64,000 nt of DNA, taken from contig NC_082610.1 of NCBI RefSeq assembly GCF_030936135.1, forward strand, positions 16,688,428-16,752,427, given 5' to 3'. The notes beneath the pieces were generated by a model that ran no database searches, was not told the origin of the DNA, and was given only the letters and a program-made list of their open reading frames with translations. Position numbers and translations under genes: made by a program. This document shows, piece after piece, positions 14,596 through 29,500 of the stretch (positions are counted from its first letter, which is position 1; each line of letters begins with the position of its first letter). The DNA comes from Gavia stellata. Lineage: Eukaryota > Chordata > Aves > Gaviiformes > Gaviidae.

Positions 14596-17500
14596 TTAGT
14601 AGAGATCACTGAGTCCAGCAGTCTTCCTTGCTTTCTGCATTAATGCCCTCAGCTGGAACTGCTTGCGAGACAGAAGACGTACGTGCTGCAGAAAGAAAGA
14701 ATAAGAACAGCTGGCTACTGGGAAAGTTTTCATACAATCTTAATTATATTGCAATACAAGTTTTCAAAGCATGAAACATTCCATGAACTAAACAAGATGT
14801 TAGGTTTTTTTGGAAACACTAAATGCATGAGTCTACTAAATGGCATTTTCTTGGCTTAAAATGACTTGCAGATGGCTACCAAATGCAATCACTATAGTAT
14901 GTTTTTTCTGATTTTGATTATTAACTCTGTACATATTCTTAGCAAAGAGAAAAGTAGTAATACGTACTCCAAGGTGAAGTCAGACTAACAGACTTCCCAT
15001 GGGGCAGAGAACAGTTCTTTTAACAGTAGATAAACAACTAACAAGCTGCATAAGAAGGAAATAGTATGTCTCTACGTAGTGCATTGTACACCAGAAGCTA
15101 AAGCTTAAGCGGTAACTTGGGGGGAACCTCAACTGTTAGAAAAAGGAAGAACGGGTAACTCTTGTTACCCCCAGTGGCCCCAGTACAGACTATTAAGACT
15201 TCCGCACACTAATCCTTCCAGATCCATTGGCAATATTAATTACTCTGACATATATATTTTGTGTATTTTATTCCACGTTAAAAAGTGGTTTTAATCTTTT
15301 CAAAAGAACAACAGGTATGTTTTTATTTCACGTGCCATCACCATGCACATAAGTTCAAAATAAAGGAAGGTTATTAGCTCAGACGTTATGAAAACTTTCA
15401 GCAGCAAAGAAACGGAACTAATTGTCTAAGAAGGTCTCTGCTAGAGACACAAAACTGGCTGGCTTTTTTCTTTCCCCCCCCTATGATTCTAACACTCCAT
15501 TAGCTGCCTCAGCAGAAGCATCCATAGATGGCATGTGAAAAGCTGTCTGAATACTCCAATCACCCTTAGTTTCTCCAGAATTAGGGTGCAAGCCCAATGA
15601 AAAGCGTATGTTGATACCATTGCACCCGTCTAATGATAAACGACTTCATATCTATAATGCTTTTAAAATTGGTCTTTTATCTTAACTCTGAAATTCCTCT
15701 TCTAAAACTTACATTTCAACATGTAAGTATTCATGTTCTTTCAGGACCCTCTTCAGTGAAGAAATCACTAACATTAATAAGCTGAACAAAAGTTCAAAGT
15801 ATTTAAACACATTTAAAATGCACATCTTAAAAACATCCCAAGAAACTCACCTTTAAAAAGACATCTAGATCTATCACTCCACGTCTCAATGCTTCCCCAA
15901 GATAGAAGATGGTATCTTCAATTGCATTTTCCTCTGCATATAAGTTCAGGATCTGCTTGTAAAGCGGTGCTGTAGGAATAATAACTTCATCTATGTCATT
16001 ATTTTCTGACTGATTTTCCATTTTCTCTAAGGCAGAACTGAGCTCCTCATCCTTCTTCTTGAGAAGTTCAATGTTCTTGTCAACTTCAGCCTAAAAATAA
16101 TTAAGATGTTTATTTCTTAGGTTTCAAGAGCTGAATGTCTTCTTGTGATACCAACTGTCAAGATGAAAGATTTTTAGACATGCCAGTCGAGTCTTTACTT
16201 CTCTACTCATCTCCATTATGATTTTTACAAAAGAAAGAGCTACCAATCTATACATTTCAGATTCTTTCATTTTAAAGAAGTAAAGGCTGTTTTAGATAAT
16301 GTCAATCCATTACCAATTTATAACTGTAGAGAAGGCATGCTAACAGTCTTATCTATTTTGAAGGTGCCACATAAGGAAAAACAACCATTTAAATTAGCTA
16401 AAGGTAATAAAAGCAAAGCTGAAATAATTCTTTTCTTTGGAAAGGTGTCTTTTGGAGTAAGTTCCTATACAAGTTTGCTGAGCATGGATCACACAAACAC
16501 GTAACTGTATTGATAGGCAACAAAATATGCTGGCTTTACCCGCTAACGGTAACTATAATTTAGGTACATCTGTATGAGAAATACCTCCTCTTGCTACTTT
16601 TGAATTTGCGTCCTGATATTTTTGATGTCCCACAGCTAACACACTGGAACAGACTGTACACCACTGTGTTTTTCCTCCTATCACTCAAAGCCATATAGAC
16701 CATTATCATATTCCACTCTCTGTCTCCACTGTCTTTTTTCAAGACTGAGTCATGTCTTATAAGGAAGCTGTCTGATATGCTGGATCATCCCTCTTGCCTT
16801 TGCATCAAACATCTGCAGTTCTATTATGTCCTTTCTTTCCAAGATAGGAAAGACTAGAATTACACACCACATTTAAAGTGGGCACATCTTACTCCTGAGC
16901 CGTAACGCAAGGAGCAGATGGACTAAGCAGATGATGTCAGGCCTTCATGAAAAACTACAGGCATTTCTGTGCATATTGAGTAGGAGAGACTCTTGTCTGG
17001 GAAAGGAAAAGTCTGCAGGTTATACAAGGAGGCTGTAACTAAAATCAGTGTCTCTGCACTAAGACAGTGAAATGTTCTCCAGTGCTGCTGTTACAAATTA
17101 TTACCCAGAAACTGAGATACAATTATGAAATAATCTCAAACCACTGACATCTTTCACAGGGAGAATGGGGAAAAAAATAACACTGTTCCTTTGCTACTGA
17201 ACAATGACATTTATAAGATACATGCAGGACAATGCATCTTACGGTCACTGCTATGAATATGAAAGAAAATATGTATTTAAAAAGCAATACACTGCAAGCT
17301 TGGATATTTCTATCATGCTTAATAATGAATTAATTGCATGCTTCTGTTCACTACTAGGAATACTCAGATATAGAGCAGTGTTTCATCTCAGCTTACCACT
17401 TCTTGATCCAGGCGAGTTACCATCTCTTCCAGTTTCTGGTGTCCTTTCTTCAGGTCCTCTTCCGTCCGTTTCAAGGCATTGAGTTCAGCTTGTGCACGAT

Positions 17501-20500
17501 CCATTTCTTCTTTCATCCGCCATCTCAGTTTATCACTGACTGCCGAAATAAGGGAAGCTCGAATGGTATCCTCACTGATAGTTCCATCTCTACTGGGCCC
17601 TGCACAAGAAAATTCACAAGCATAAAGTTAACTCTGAAAAAAAAGTGGCTAACTTGCTCTATGTACTTTAGCAATATGAGACAGTAAAATAAACTGTTTT
17701 TCATAAAAATTTTCAGAAGCAGTGAAGAAACCACAATGAGATAAAACACATTAAGATGTACACAAGTAAATTTAAGAGTACACATCCATTCATTCACTTT
17801 ACTATTCCCATATTCACATTTTCCTTTAATTTAAAAATGGGCTGGCCATTTCCCCTGAAGTCTACAAATGTTGTTAGTCTGAGTGTTTTAAAGAAGAATA
17901 AATTTCTGGTAAACTCTATAGGAATTAATGGATACGTGTATTCAACCACAATTAATGTAACAGCTGGCTTGAGACAGTGAATTTGCCTATAGGTACTCTA
18001 TCTTGAGGCTTGCCAATTACTGTTCGGTTTGGGTTAGGGTTTTTTTAAAAGATTAATAAAAGTAGATGAACACTAAGCTAACAAAAATAATTGCAATGAA
18101 AAAGATCTTAACTGCTGTCCTTTTATATTTATGAAGATCTAATAGTAGAGTCTATTCAAGTGACAAATTACTGGACAGTATCAAGCGATTAAAAAGCTAC
18201 AATATGATCTAGTCTTTCCAATTGGTTTCACAATTACTATCATTCAGCCATCCCAGGGCAGGTATGGGAAGGCAGTGAAACAATCAGCATTAATATAGAA
18301 CACTTGTTGTTGAGGGAATCTTACTTTAACAAGCAACATTTATTGAAAGATTATAAAGCAGAGAGAGAAATGCTAATCAATCATATTAGCATATGTTTTA
18401 TAGATATGTTCTAGCAGACTAAAATCAGATGGCAGTGTTATAGGTACATGTTCAGTGTTCCACTGGGCCTACCATTTCTTTTTTTAAACTTCTGCAGGAT
18501 GGTACTGTAATTGGAGAGGGGTGGGGGGAGCATGGTTTATAAAATTAGGTGACGGCACCCATGAAGAACCTGTAAAAATTCTCTCTGGATAAAATACTTC
18601 TTTAATGTTAGTTGAATAAAGAGTATTAGTCAAGCATACAGAGATTCTGTGGAATTAGTTATACAATTAGATTCTAACAAAAGCAAGCATAGCTATTTTA
18701 GGTAAGTATAAGACAAAGATGATGACATACAATTTGATTGCAGGTATACTAATTTGCCAGTTTCACTTGGTCCATGGTGCCTAGAAACTCAGGGTAGTGA
18801 TTTCAGTAGTAGTGAAACAAACTACTAACTAATATTGTTCAAGTATTATATAACAAGCTTCTATAAATGATCAATGTTACAGTTAAACAGCAACAAAGGC
18901 TGCTACGGAACTGAGTTACAATAACTGAGGTTACTACCTTTTTTGATTGTTTTGATTGCTAGGTACAACTTGTAATTTCAGTTTATTAAACCACATTTTG
19001 ATGCAGCAATACTAGAAAATATAGCAGAAGAAAAGAAATTCTCTAATGTATTTCATTAGCTCCTCTCCCTCTGAAGCACTAGAGGCTTTCACATTTAAGC
19101 CTGAATATTATTATCACTTTTGCAAATCAGCCTTTCAATGAGATTACCTAATTTTAAGAGTCTGCCACTAACACCTTTCTAAATAGAAAGGTAAATCCTT
19201 TATGTCTGTCACAGGAAGTGTTGTGTATCTGCAGACCAGGAAACTTGACTGCTCTAGAGAATGTAAAGTGGCTATTGGTTGCAGAATTGTATCCGTATTT
19301 ATCACAAACCACTTCAACGATTCTTCTATGAGAAAAACTGGAGTGTCACAGTTTCCCCATGCTTGTCCTCAGACCTTTCAGATCACTGAAATTTCAATTG
19401 GATTGTAACAACTACTAATAAAGCAAGAATTATAGCAGGTTTTGTGCCTCCAATTTTTATGGATGAAATGTAGAGAGATTTGAAGTTCTGTAACTGGAAA
19501 GAAAATTTGCAAAAAGAAATTTTACCATAGTATCTTTTTATCCAGAGACACAGTTATCAAAAACCTGAAGTTGTTACAGCATTACGTACATCATAGTTCC
19601 CAGTATCCTAGATCTCAAAAAATTCAAGTGAAAAAATATTCACCAAGGCTCCCATGAATCTTACATAGCTAAAGACAAAACCAATAGCGTATCTTTTGTT
19701 TTTCCTTCCCAAAGGTTCAGAAAAGTGTCTCAACTCAGCTGAAATCCTATCAACCTCTTCACTTCTCTTAATAATCACAGGCCCTCAGAAGAAGCAAAAG
19801 GAAAAAAGCAACTCAAACTGTACATTATTTTTGCCATTTAAACACAGTAGTTCAAAGATTGTTATTTTTAGAGTAATTTAAGATAAACAGTGATAAATAT
19901 GTTTTTGAATGTTATTGATAGTACCCAGTAACTAAACTACTATTAGCCAGAAATAAGATCACAGTAATTTTACTACAGTTATTCATGAAAAGGGTGGGCT
20001 TTTTAGTGAAATTTCAGCATTACAGTGTTCTTGGGGTAGGTCGGATACCTTCCTGATAACCAGCAACCATCCAATTTAAAAATCTAAACTCTGCCTTTAG
20101 AAACAAGCATCTGAATGGAAAAAGTAACAATTTTCTGTTAGGGTCTCATAGTAATTTAAAAAAAAAAAAAAAAAAAAAAATCTATTTGGAGTGTCTGTTG
20201 GTATTGTTACACTAACAAATGCAAACTGTTGTTGACAAGACTGCACACCTCAGAATCCTTAAAACACCCAGGGGATTTTTTGGACATCTGCTGCTAACAG
20301 AACAAGACTGCATAAATTCGTATCTCTTCCCTATACCTTTTACTCTGTTCCTGTCCACAAAACCTACACCAAGCCAGATACCCGGCTATGCAAATTACAT
20401 GAGTCGAACTATAGGAAGATGCACATCATGCCTACTAATCCACATCATGCCTACTAATCCACCAAATTCTTCTAAAATTAAGAAAAACATCAGATTTTGA

Positions 20501-23500
20501 TAATTACTAATGTGAGCACTTTACTTATGTACAAATTGCACCAGAATATGTGTAATTTAAAAAAAATAAGCTAACTACTATTGGAAAAAAAGAGACTGAA
20601 TTATTAATCAATTGGTCCAAAGACAGCCTTATGAAAATATAAATGTCCCAACAGTTGATCTGATTTGCAGTTCTGGCTTAAGCAATTCACCCTGTTGCCA
20701 GTCAACAAGATAATTTTCAATATTTGATTAACTATCTATTAGAATCAGCAACAGAAGCTGTCAGATGGCACCATACACACAAACCCAGGAATTCATCCCT
20801 GCTGCTTCTTACGAAAAGGAGAAAAGAACAGTACTTTCTACACCGAGAAGTAAAACGTAAACCAAGTCAGTCAAACTATCTGGGACAAAGAGTGTATTCA
20901 CTGTTTAGGACTTCCTGTTTAAGGCAGACAATTGTAAATATACGTGTTCCAAACCAAAACAAAAAGGTCCGATTTCCCTTCAAGAATAGCATTAGCATTT
21001 CAGTTACTGTTTACTTCACATAATGAATTATTACCTAACACAAAGTCAGAACCAGTCATCAGTTCTACTTTTTTTCTCCCCTGATATTCCTCACTCTAGG
21101 AGATTTTACACAAGACTCACTTTAACAGTAAAGTAGGGCAGAGGAAAAAAAAAAACACGATACACCTAACACCATTAAAGTTCACGTAGAAGTGCCAACA
21201 GATAGGAAAGATGTCTTTGAACATATAAAGGATCATTTTAATACAGCTCAATTAGATTTTATGTATCTTCTTAAAGAGCATGAACCCTTAGCATTTTCTG
21301 TCACTTCCATAATTAGCCCAGCTTGGGGAAGATTTTATGGCATGTAGCCATTAAATCCACAGAGCACTGAAACACTTAACCTTTACCAGGCAGAGTCTGG
21401 TTTCAGAAGTGACCTTACAGAATCATCAAACTAGTAACTGCATCAGAAAGGTAATTAATGGCAGATGATTTAGCAGAAAGAAAAAGCGTGAAGGGCTACT
21501 TGAAAAAACAGCTGTTACTAAAAACTTAAGCTATTCTGAATGAGTATTTTCATTCAATTCAAACTAAGTTCTCTACAGGAAACAACCCACCACCCCCCCG
21601 ACAAAACTCTACAGTTGCAGCACCTGATATGCTCCTAAATAAACTATCACAATAAACCACAGCCAAACAATCTGTATCGGAAATAAACATTTGCAGTTGG
21701 AAGAAAACAAACAATACTGTACTGTAAAAAAACCAAACAGTACTGTGAATACAGTGGATGATTAAAGAGACATGTTTGCTTTTCATTTGGCACAAGAGAT
21801 AAACCACGTGTAACAGGTGTATGATTTTTACCTAGCTGCATCAAATGACCCAGTCTAATGTTAAATTGCCACTACAAAATCTGGCATTACAAGATGGTAT
21901 CAGGTGATCTAACTGAGGACTTGAAGGGCCTTCTATGATATTTGGCAGATATTCCACCTCTGTTCATCTTCACTGGGGATGAAAATGAGGGAAAGAAATG
22001 AAATAGGACATACCTATATTTTAAATTAACCGTCTAGTACACAAAAGCAAAACTAGATCTGTTTGAGAAAGACGCTGCAGAAAGCTGATGCTCCCTAGAA
22101 AGGTTCTTACCCTGCACGAGAGCCAGTGGAGACCATCAATTCTCAAGGACCCAACCACAGCCCCCCAGCACTGAGTACTGTTTAAGCTACTTAAGTGGGA
22201 CAGCAGCTTTCTTGCAGTGTGCATGGTAGACACACGTCACCTCAGAGTGGAGATGACCACTGAAGTGGCCAACCACTTTCAGAAAAGACTTTTCTAATTC
22301 AGAAGCCTGAAAGAACGTGGACACAAAGGATGGGATCGGGCACAAGAACAATACAACATACAACTTATTGTTGTTTCCGAATTCTGTAACAACAGAACAA
22401 CCCCTCAAACATATTAAGAGTAAAGTAGAAGCATCTACCTTCCTTTGCCAAGATGTGAACTTGCTTTGTCCCCAATTCACGTGAATGAAAATTTCAAAAT
22501 ACACAGTTCTGGAGGGAAGAGTGTGTATAAATAACTGGGAGTTCACACACTAAATGAAGAACCTATGGCTGTACTTTCAAATTATGGTGCAAAAGACTAT
22601 AAAATATTGATACTCTGAATAAGGTCACAAAAGAATCTACGTCCTTACCATATAACTGCTCCAGAAGGACTATCATCCAATTGGAGTGTTACTGCACCAA
22701 CTTCCTACTTAAGGAGATGACCTTTACCACTGGTTCTCAATCTGTTACACACACACTAAAAGTGAGACACAGAGCGGAAACCAAGCTAGTGTATTTCGCC
22801 AGCACAGGGCCACGTAGCAGCAAACTGGAAAAAGATACACATTAATACCCTAGATCTCGCTGCTGAAGGGAAGAAAGAAGGAAGTAACAAGTAGGGACCA
22901 TTAAGAAGCAACAGTGAAGAGGCTGGAGAAGAAACTCAGTAAAAATGAAGCTCATTCCAAACGCATTGGAAACCTCTGCTTTAGATAGCGATGACTTTTG
23001 GAGTAAAGAAAGCATAAATAAAAAGTAAATAAAGTGAGTTCAGCAGATTAGATGAGGACAAAAGCATTTTTATAAACCATGACGACGAACAGAGCAAAGC
23101 AGACAAAAGTCACCTACAGTTCAAGGGCGAGGAAAAAAACCTTAAGGTAGTTACATGCAGTGTTCTTCAAAATATTCAGAGAGCACATACAATGCATTGC
23201 ACAAACCCAGGAATTTATCAAGCTCCTGACTGAATAAAATATAAGGCAAAGGACATAAAATGTATTTTATTCTTCCTTTGAGTAACTTTTTTAATTGAAG
23301 ATCAATACTTTGGAAGGTCAGATGAAGAACAATACATTCCTTTTTCCGTTTTCTTTCTTTACGTATCAGTTATAGAGGGAAGCTTCACTTCAGAGAAATC
23401 CTTTCAAAGCTACTCACCAACAGTAGTCACAGGAGGCTGAGAAGGGTAGTACTGAACACTAGTGGTTGCTGGAAATGGAACACCACCCGGATAAGGATAG

Positions 23501-26500
23501 TTTGAGAAGCTGCTTTGACAAAGAAAGATATACTAATTTTATGTAACTATTTGTAAAATATCATCCACGTATATTATCTTTATGTCATCACGTTAAACAT
23601 TTGTTTACATAATAAAATCTTTAAATTGCAGGCCAAGTTATACTTTTTCTCTTTTCCTGTTCACATTAACATCTTTCACAGTTTATACTTCTGGTATGAT
23701 TTAAGAAGATACCATTTTATCTGAAACCCTGTCTAGTTATTGCCTGGTCAAGCATTTGGATCATTCAAAATTCTCTTCAGTTTCTTAATCTTGCCATGCA
23801 ATTTCTAACTTGCCGTACGAAACCCCAAAAGTATCCAAAAGAAATTATTATAGCTACAGACTCACAAACAGCTATTTCAATTTCATGATTTTTAATATGA
23901 GAATAGTTAACAAGATGAATGCTGAACCACTTTATATAAACCTAAAAATGTTGCGCAAAATACGGTTGCAAGATGAAACTCCTCCAGAAATTCTCAGCCC
24001 TGCTCTGAAGGATGAAGGAAAGCAAAAGTATTTGCTTGTTCACTGAAACAATTGCGAGAAGACATATAACATGACAGTCTACAATACCTTTCTAAAATGC
24101 ATTTACTATCCACTGAAACAAGGACTAAAATTGGTCAGTACTAGACTGACCAAACACCTGCATATAGCACAGTATTAACCATGGCTATAAGTAAACAAAA
24201 TGTTCCAAGAAAACATGTAAAATATAAAATAAGCATATTCTGCACCTCTCCAGATAATTGCAATTTCAATAGTTCTTAAAACCTTTCTGTTCATTCACAA
24301 ATTACATTATTTTAAAAATAGTTCTTCTTTTATTCATTTTTGTACAAACATTAAGAGCACTTTAAATCAATGTATTTAGGAGGAAAAAAACTTGCCATAA
24401 GAACTTATCAAAATCCCCATTTTTCACGTCTTAAAACATAACACCCCACCTTCCTAATGCTTACAGGGTTTTAATTTTTTTTTTTAATTCAAAATGTTAT
24501 ATACTACAGCAACCCTTCATATGGTCCTAAGACAAAATCACAACATAAGGATATTAATAATAAAAATAATTAATTATGATGTGAAAAAACGTAGGTACAC
24601 ACTAGGAGGCAGCAATCAGCATCTTACTATTTGCTAAGACAGAACTGCAAGTCTTCTGGAAAAGCTTTATTCCAAACTATTATATAATATACTTAAAGAA
24701 AAAGTCTTGGTTTGTATTAACAAGAAGCTTTTAAAATGATTTTGTGCCCTTCAAATTCTCTTAGAGTGCTCTGAATTAAGTCCACATTTATGCTGGCGTC
24801 AAGGTTTGTATTAATCCAGCAATTGTTTTGATCAATATTTTGAGTTGCTAATTACCCCAAACAACACTAACGACGCTAATCAAAAACCCAAACTTGTAGG
24901 GTTACATTTCTTTCTGTATCACATAAACATATCAACGTTATAAAAACTAATCTGATATAGGAGTGAAGCAAGACAACACTTGGAGTTAGGTAACAATTTT
25001 CAAAATGTATTTATCACCCAAGTATACTGTATCTGAAGCAAGCAACACTAAGCAAGCTAAACCTTTCTCAAACTTTCTTTTGGCTCTTGACAAGAATTCA
25101 GTCCTCACTTTAAAAAAAAAACCAACCTACTAACATGATAAGTACACAACAAATATACCATAAGAAAATACAACTAAGACTAGATACTATTCAGTGAAAC
25201 TGTCTATTATGTAAATGATGATGGCTTAAAGAGGTTCTTACCTCGGGTTTGGAGTGCTTCCTGCTGGATAGGTAGATATTCCACCTGGAATGCCCGGCAC
25301 ATAGGAAGCTAAGTAAAATAATGATATTGTATATTTTTAGTTTTCAGAAGTTTAGTATTTAAGATCACAGTAGTGAGATGTACTTATGCTGCAGTTAGAT
25401 GCTTTTCAAAATATGATTGAACAATTAATACAGTAGAGCACAATGAAACAAGAGTAAGAGAAGTCATCCTATGGCCAAACCCCCTCAAATAAAGTGTAAC
25501 CTGCATTCTCTAACACCATCATTTCTCACAACACTCCCAGACGTTTCCCATGCTGGTCTCATGCAGCTAGGCAAGAGGGATACATGCAGATGTCTTTTGT
25601 GAGCTACCTCTGTGCCAACTGACCCAGGCAGCTGCTTCCCCTCAAAACACGTAAAGGACTACCCTGCAGCGGACCTTCCCTCCATATATTGACCAGTTAG
25701 AATTTCCTTTCTGTACCCAAGCATATTTTCACAAAACACAGGCAAATTTTGCATTTCTGAAGATTCTACCTCTACCTATCAACTTTGTTTAAAATATTTT
25801 CAAGAGTATTTTGTTTGGAGAGAGAATATGAGAACTGTAATTGAAGCCAATTACACATTCCTTAGAGCAACTGGCTAGAACACCTTTCACTGCATATTTA
25901 TTTTTTACTTAATCATTACTTTAAACTAACCACTGCAAGGATAAAAATGGATATCAATTTAAAAATTCATGAGTAGTTCTACTAAGTAAAATGTGGATAC
26001 ATAAGAAAAGGTATCTGCAGCTAGGGAACTCAAAAAAATGGCATGTTATTAAAGATGACACACCTGAAGAGCTGTCTCCATTTTTTATATAATAGCTGAA
26101 TAAAGAAAATAACCTATCCAATGTAGCCATTGCTCTCTACTCACTAAACAACAACTGTATCATTTAAATACCTTCAGAGTACCTAGACTTCACAACAGTT
26201 GATTAGCTGTTTAACAATCCAATCATGTTCTTATCAGTAATTTCTGCCATTTAGAAGTTATACTTTTAAAAAAATCTTTTATCAGCACACATAAATGTCT
26301 AAGGCTTTAACAGTCCTAGCAATTTTAAGTTTCCTCTTGGAAATCTGACAATTCTATTATAAAAATTATTTTTTTTAATATATTTATTCCACATTTCCAG
26401 TAATTTTAGGAATATTACATCAAAAAGCTTTTTTTTTTTTAAAAGAGCCGAGCTATTTTCATACTTAAATGCTTTCAAATTATTCCATTTTTTATAAAGG

Positions 26501-29500
26501 GCTTCAGTTCTTCTTGAACAGTGTATCAAGAACTTAAAAAAACCCAAACCTAAATGTCTGTAAAATAAGGAAAACCCAACTCCACTAGTAAAACTAAGTA
26601 GCTATTAACAACGTGAAAATCCTGAAACATTTCCACTAAAATTACTTCAGCTATGCTACCATTGAGTGACTACAAGAGTAATCAAGTGTGTTTCAATTGA
26701 TGGTCCTTCCTCAAAGCACAATACAGGTCATAGTCTCTACTAAAACTAATCTTGCACTGACACCCACTGTTCTTGGAAAATCTTATAAGTAGGCTAGTGC
26801 TGGACAAGCTAAAAAGTCCCAAACGCTTACCTTTAACAACTACCTCTAATGGTCCCATGTATGTTTGCTACCCCTTTTCTCATGTGTTAAGAACCTAAGA
26901 CCTTGTTAAAAAAGGTTTCCACTGGAAATTGTAATGAATAGTACTTCAGCTTTTCAGATCTAACACTATGATGTGATGAAAGCTGTATTTCAATAGAAAA
27001 CAGACGCAGCCTTAAAAATACAGCAAAAAATATCTAACCCCAAATACAGCTACTCTACCATTAAATTAATGTAGAACTCTTATAATATCATTAAACAACC
27101 TGCAGCTAATCTGCTCCCCCTCCCCTCCCACCCCAGTCTTTGGCTTGAGCAGATTTACTCTGCTGGGTCAGGTTTTTTTTCCACCCAATGCAGAGCCTCC
27201 TTTTGGAAGAATTTCTAGGATTTTCTGTTTCCCACTTCCCCTTTTCCCCCCACCCACCTATCCCCAGTCTTTAAAATGACATGCATCCAGAAGTTTAAAT
27301 AAATAAAAGGCTTTAAAAAGTCTTGAGAATTTTTGCAAGAAAATAAGAATGAGTACTAAGTCAGAATACCAAATCAACACATAAGAATGAAAAATCACAA
27401 GGCAGGTTTTTTTCATATTCAGCCAGCAATTACTAAAAAAATAATAATAAAAAAACTAAACAGGAGTGTGGGCATAGAAAACACAAGCAGTATGCTTTTG
27501 CTTATGAAATCAATGGTTGCAGGAAACTTAACAGATGGACCTGTATTATCAGAATAAAAAAAATTAAGATACAAAGACAGTTATCTGAATAATCTCTTTT
27601 TAAGGTTATCTCTGAATGTTGACAGGTTACTGGTTGTTTTGAGGGGCTTGGGGGTGTGTGTGTGCGCGTTTTGTTTTTAAATACAAACTTGATTCTTCCC
27701 TCCCTTCCAAAAGTCGAAAAAATACACACATTCTTCCAACATAGTTCAAAATGGTCAAGTACAGCACAGGTGAATTCATTAGCCAGCAATATAGAAAGTC
27801 ATTCTAGAGCAGAATACATAATTTGTTGACAAACTACGCAGAGCAACAATACGCTTTGGAATATTAATGTAAGTATTTGTAGAAATTAGTAGCCATGACC
27901 ACTTACTAGTTGGTGGGCCTGTTGCCTGGTATGGTGGGTAGCTTGATGAAGTGGTAGGCCGAGAAAAGACTGGAGGTTCCTCACCGAACACAACAATCAT
28001 GACTTGAATCAGCTCTAGCAAGTCTGACTGGGGCTGTGAGGGTAAGCAAATCACAAGTTATTGATTTTGTTAACAGACAGTTTAACTTACTGTAACAACA
28101 AAACGGTACCGATCCATCAGCTCTCAAAAGCCATCCTTTTATTTGCGAGTTTTTTTTAATATTTTTATATATATATATATGTGTGCATATTTAACTTCCT
28201 TTATGGATTTCTTTACAGATTCCAAACCCAGCCAGCTGGTATTCAAAACGGTATAGCAAAATACAGCTGCAGTAGTGTTTACACTCAAAATAAACTGAGT
28301 AATACATGGTTCCATATCAACTGCAGGGCAATAAATGACTGAAGATGACTGTGAAATGATGGATTATAATTAATTTTTTAAAAACTTAAATCCACTCTCC
28401 GACATGAAAAAGGTACAGATCACTAAGTTTTCAGACACTTCAATTTCATACAGCATATAGCGTTTCCTCAGGTTCAGAATGGCTCAAGGGAAAAAAATGT
28501 TCTAACCCACTAAGGAGTGGCACAAACCTCCTTTAAATATAGCTAAAACTAGGTTTCTCAGTTTGTAACTACATTTAATATAGGCATGATTTCACTTACC
28601 AAAATAAGGACAAGCATCATGAATGCAGCACCAGATTAAATATCCTATTTCCAAATTTTCTTAGGTCTGTAATCCACTTACTTATTTACCAACCTCTCAA
28701 ACTGAATGATTTCTGCATGACCTGATGATCCTCTTGCTTGTGCAAGACCTACATCCTGATCTGGGCAGTCATTTTCCACTATTACCATGCAAGCACTGAA
28801 CTACCACCCATGCTTAATAAATTTATTCCTATTAATCACTTTTTACAGAACTATGCATCTGTACCATTCTTCTGACCTTGTCAGCACGGTTTATCTTCTT
28901 TACAAGTCCATGCTTTGGTCAAAACTTCTAAGAAGCCTGCACTGCTCAGTGCCTTTATTTATTGGTAAAGCAAATATATCCATATACTCATAGCTCCAGC
29001 AATGTCTACATGAAGATGTCTAAGTGTTCATACCAGGCCATTTTAGACAGAGAGATTAATTTCAGCCTAGAGATGTTTCACAGAATTTATAATTTCCCTT
29101 CTGTAAATATTCTTATCTCACAGATCTTCACATTAGTGTCCTGCCAGAGAAAGACACTTATGCTGCACTGTTTAATCAGACAAACTGTAACTAAAGATGC
29201 AATTAACCAGGCAACAGAATGCGACATCCTGAACTTTAAGACATTACAAATAATAAGCAGTTGTTTTAATTTTAAAAATGGTTTAAGATCTCAAATAAAG
29301 AGGATTATGTTTTTTGTTAAAAATGATACAACTATCTAAAGGAATTCAGAACTGAGCAATCTGAGGATTTCAAGTTCCCGATACTTACATATTTCCACTC
29401 ATGCAGATAAGGAAGGTATATCTTTCCATTTGCATCAACATGCTTCCCAGTTTTTATTGTCATAGAGCTAGTGGGTTTAACAAAACAAATTGGGGGGTTG

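Larger units (their letters stand above)
17600..23417 (-). other. TSG101: TSG101 intron 7 (largest intron)
   Basis: This 5.8-kb intron separates the proline-rich exon from the coiled-coil exon. It is AT-rich and I see no exon or recognisable transposon. It contains a run of 23 A at 20158-20180 and a 19-bp tandem duplication at 20422-20459. All open frames here are short and without similarity I can name. Confidence 0.6.
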
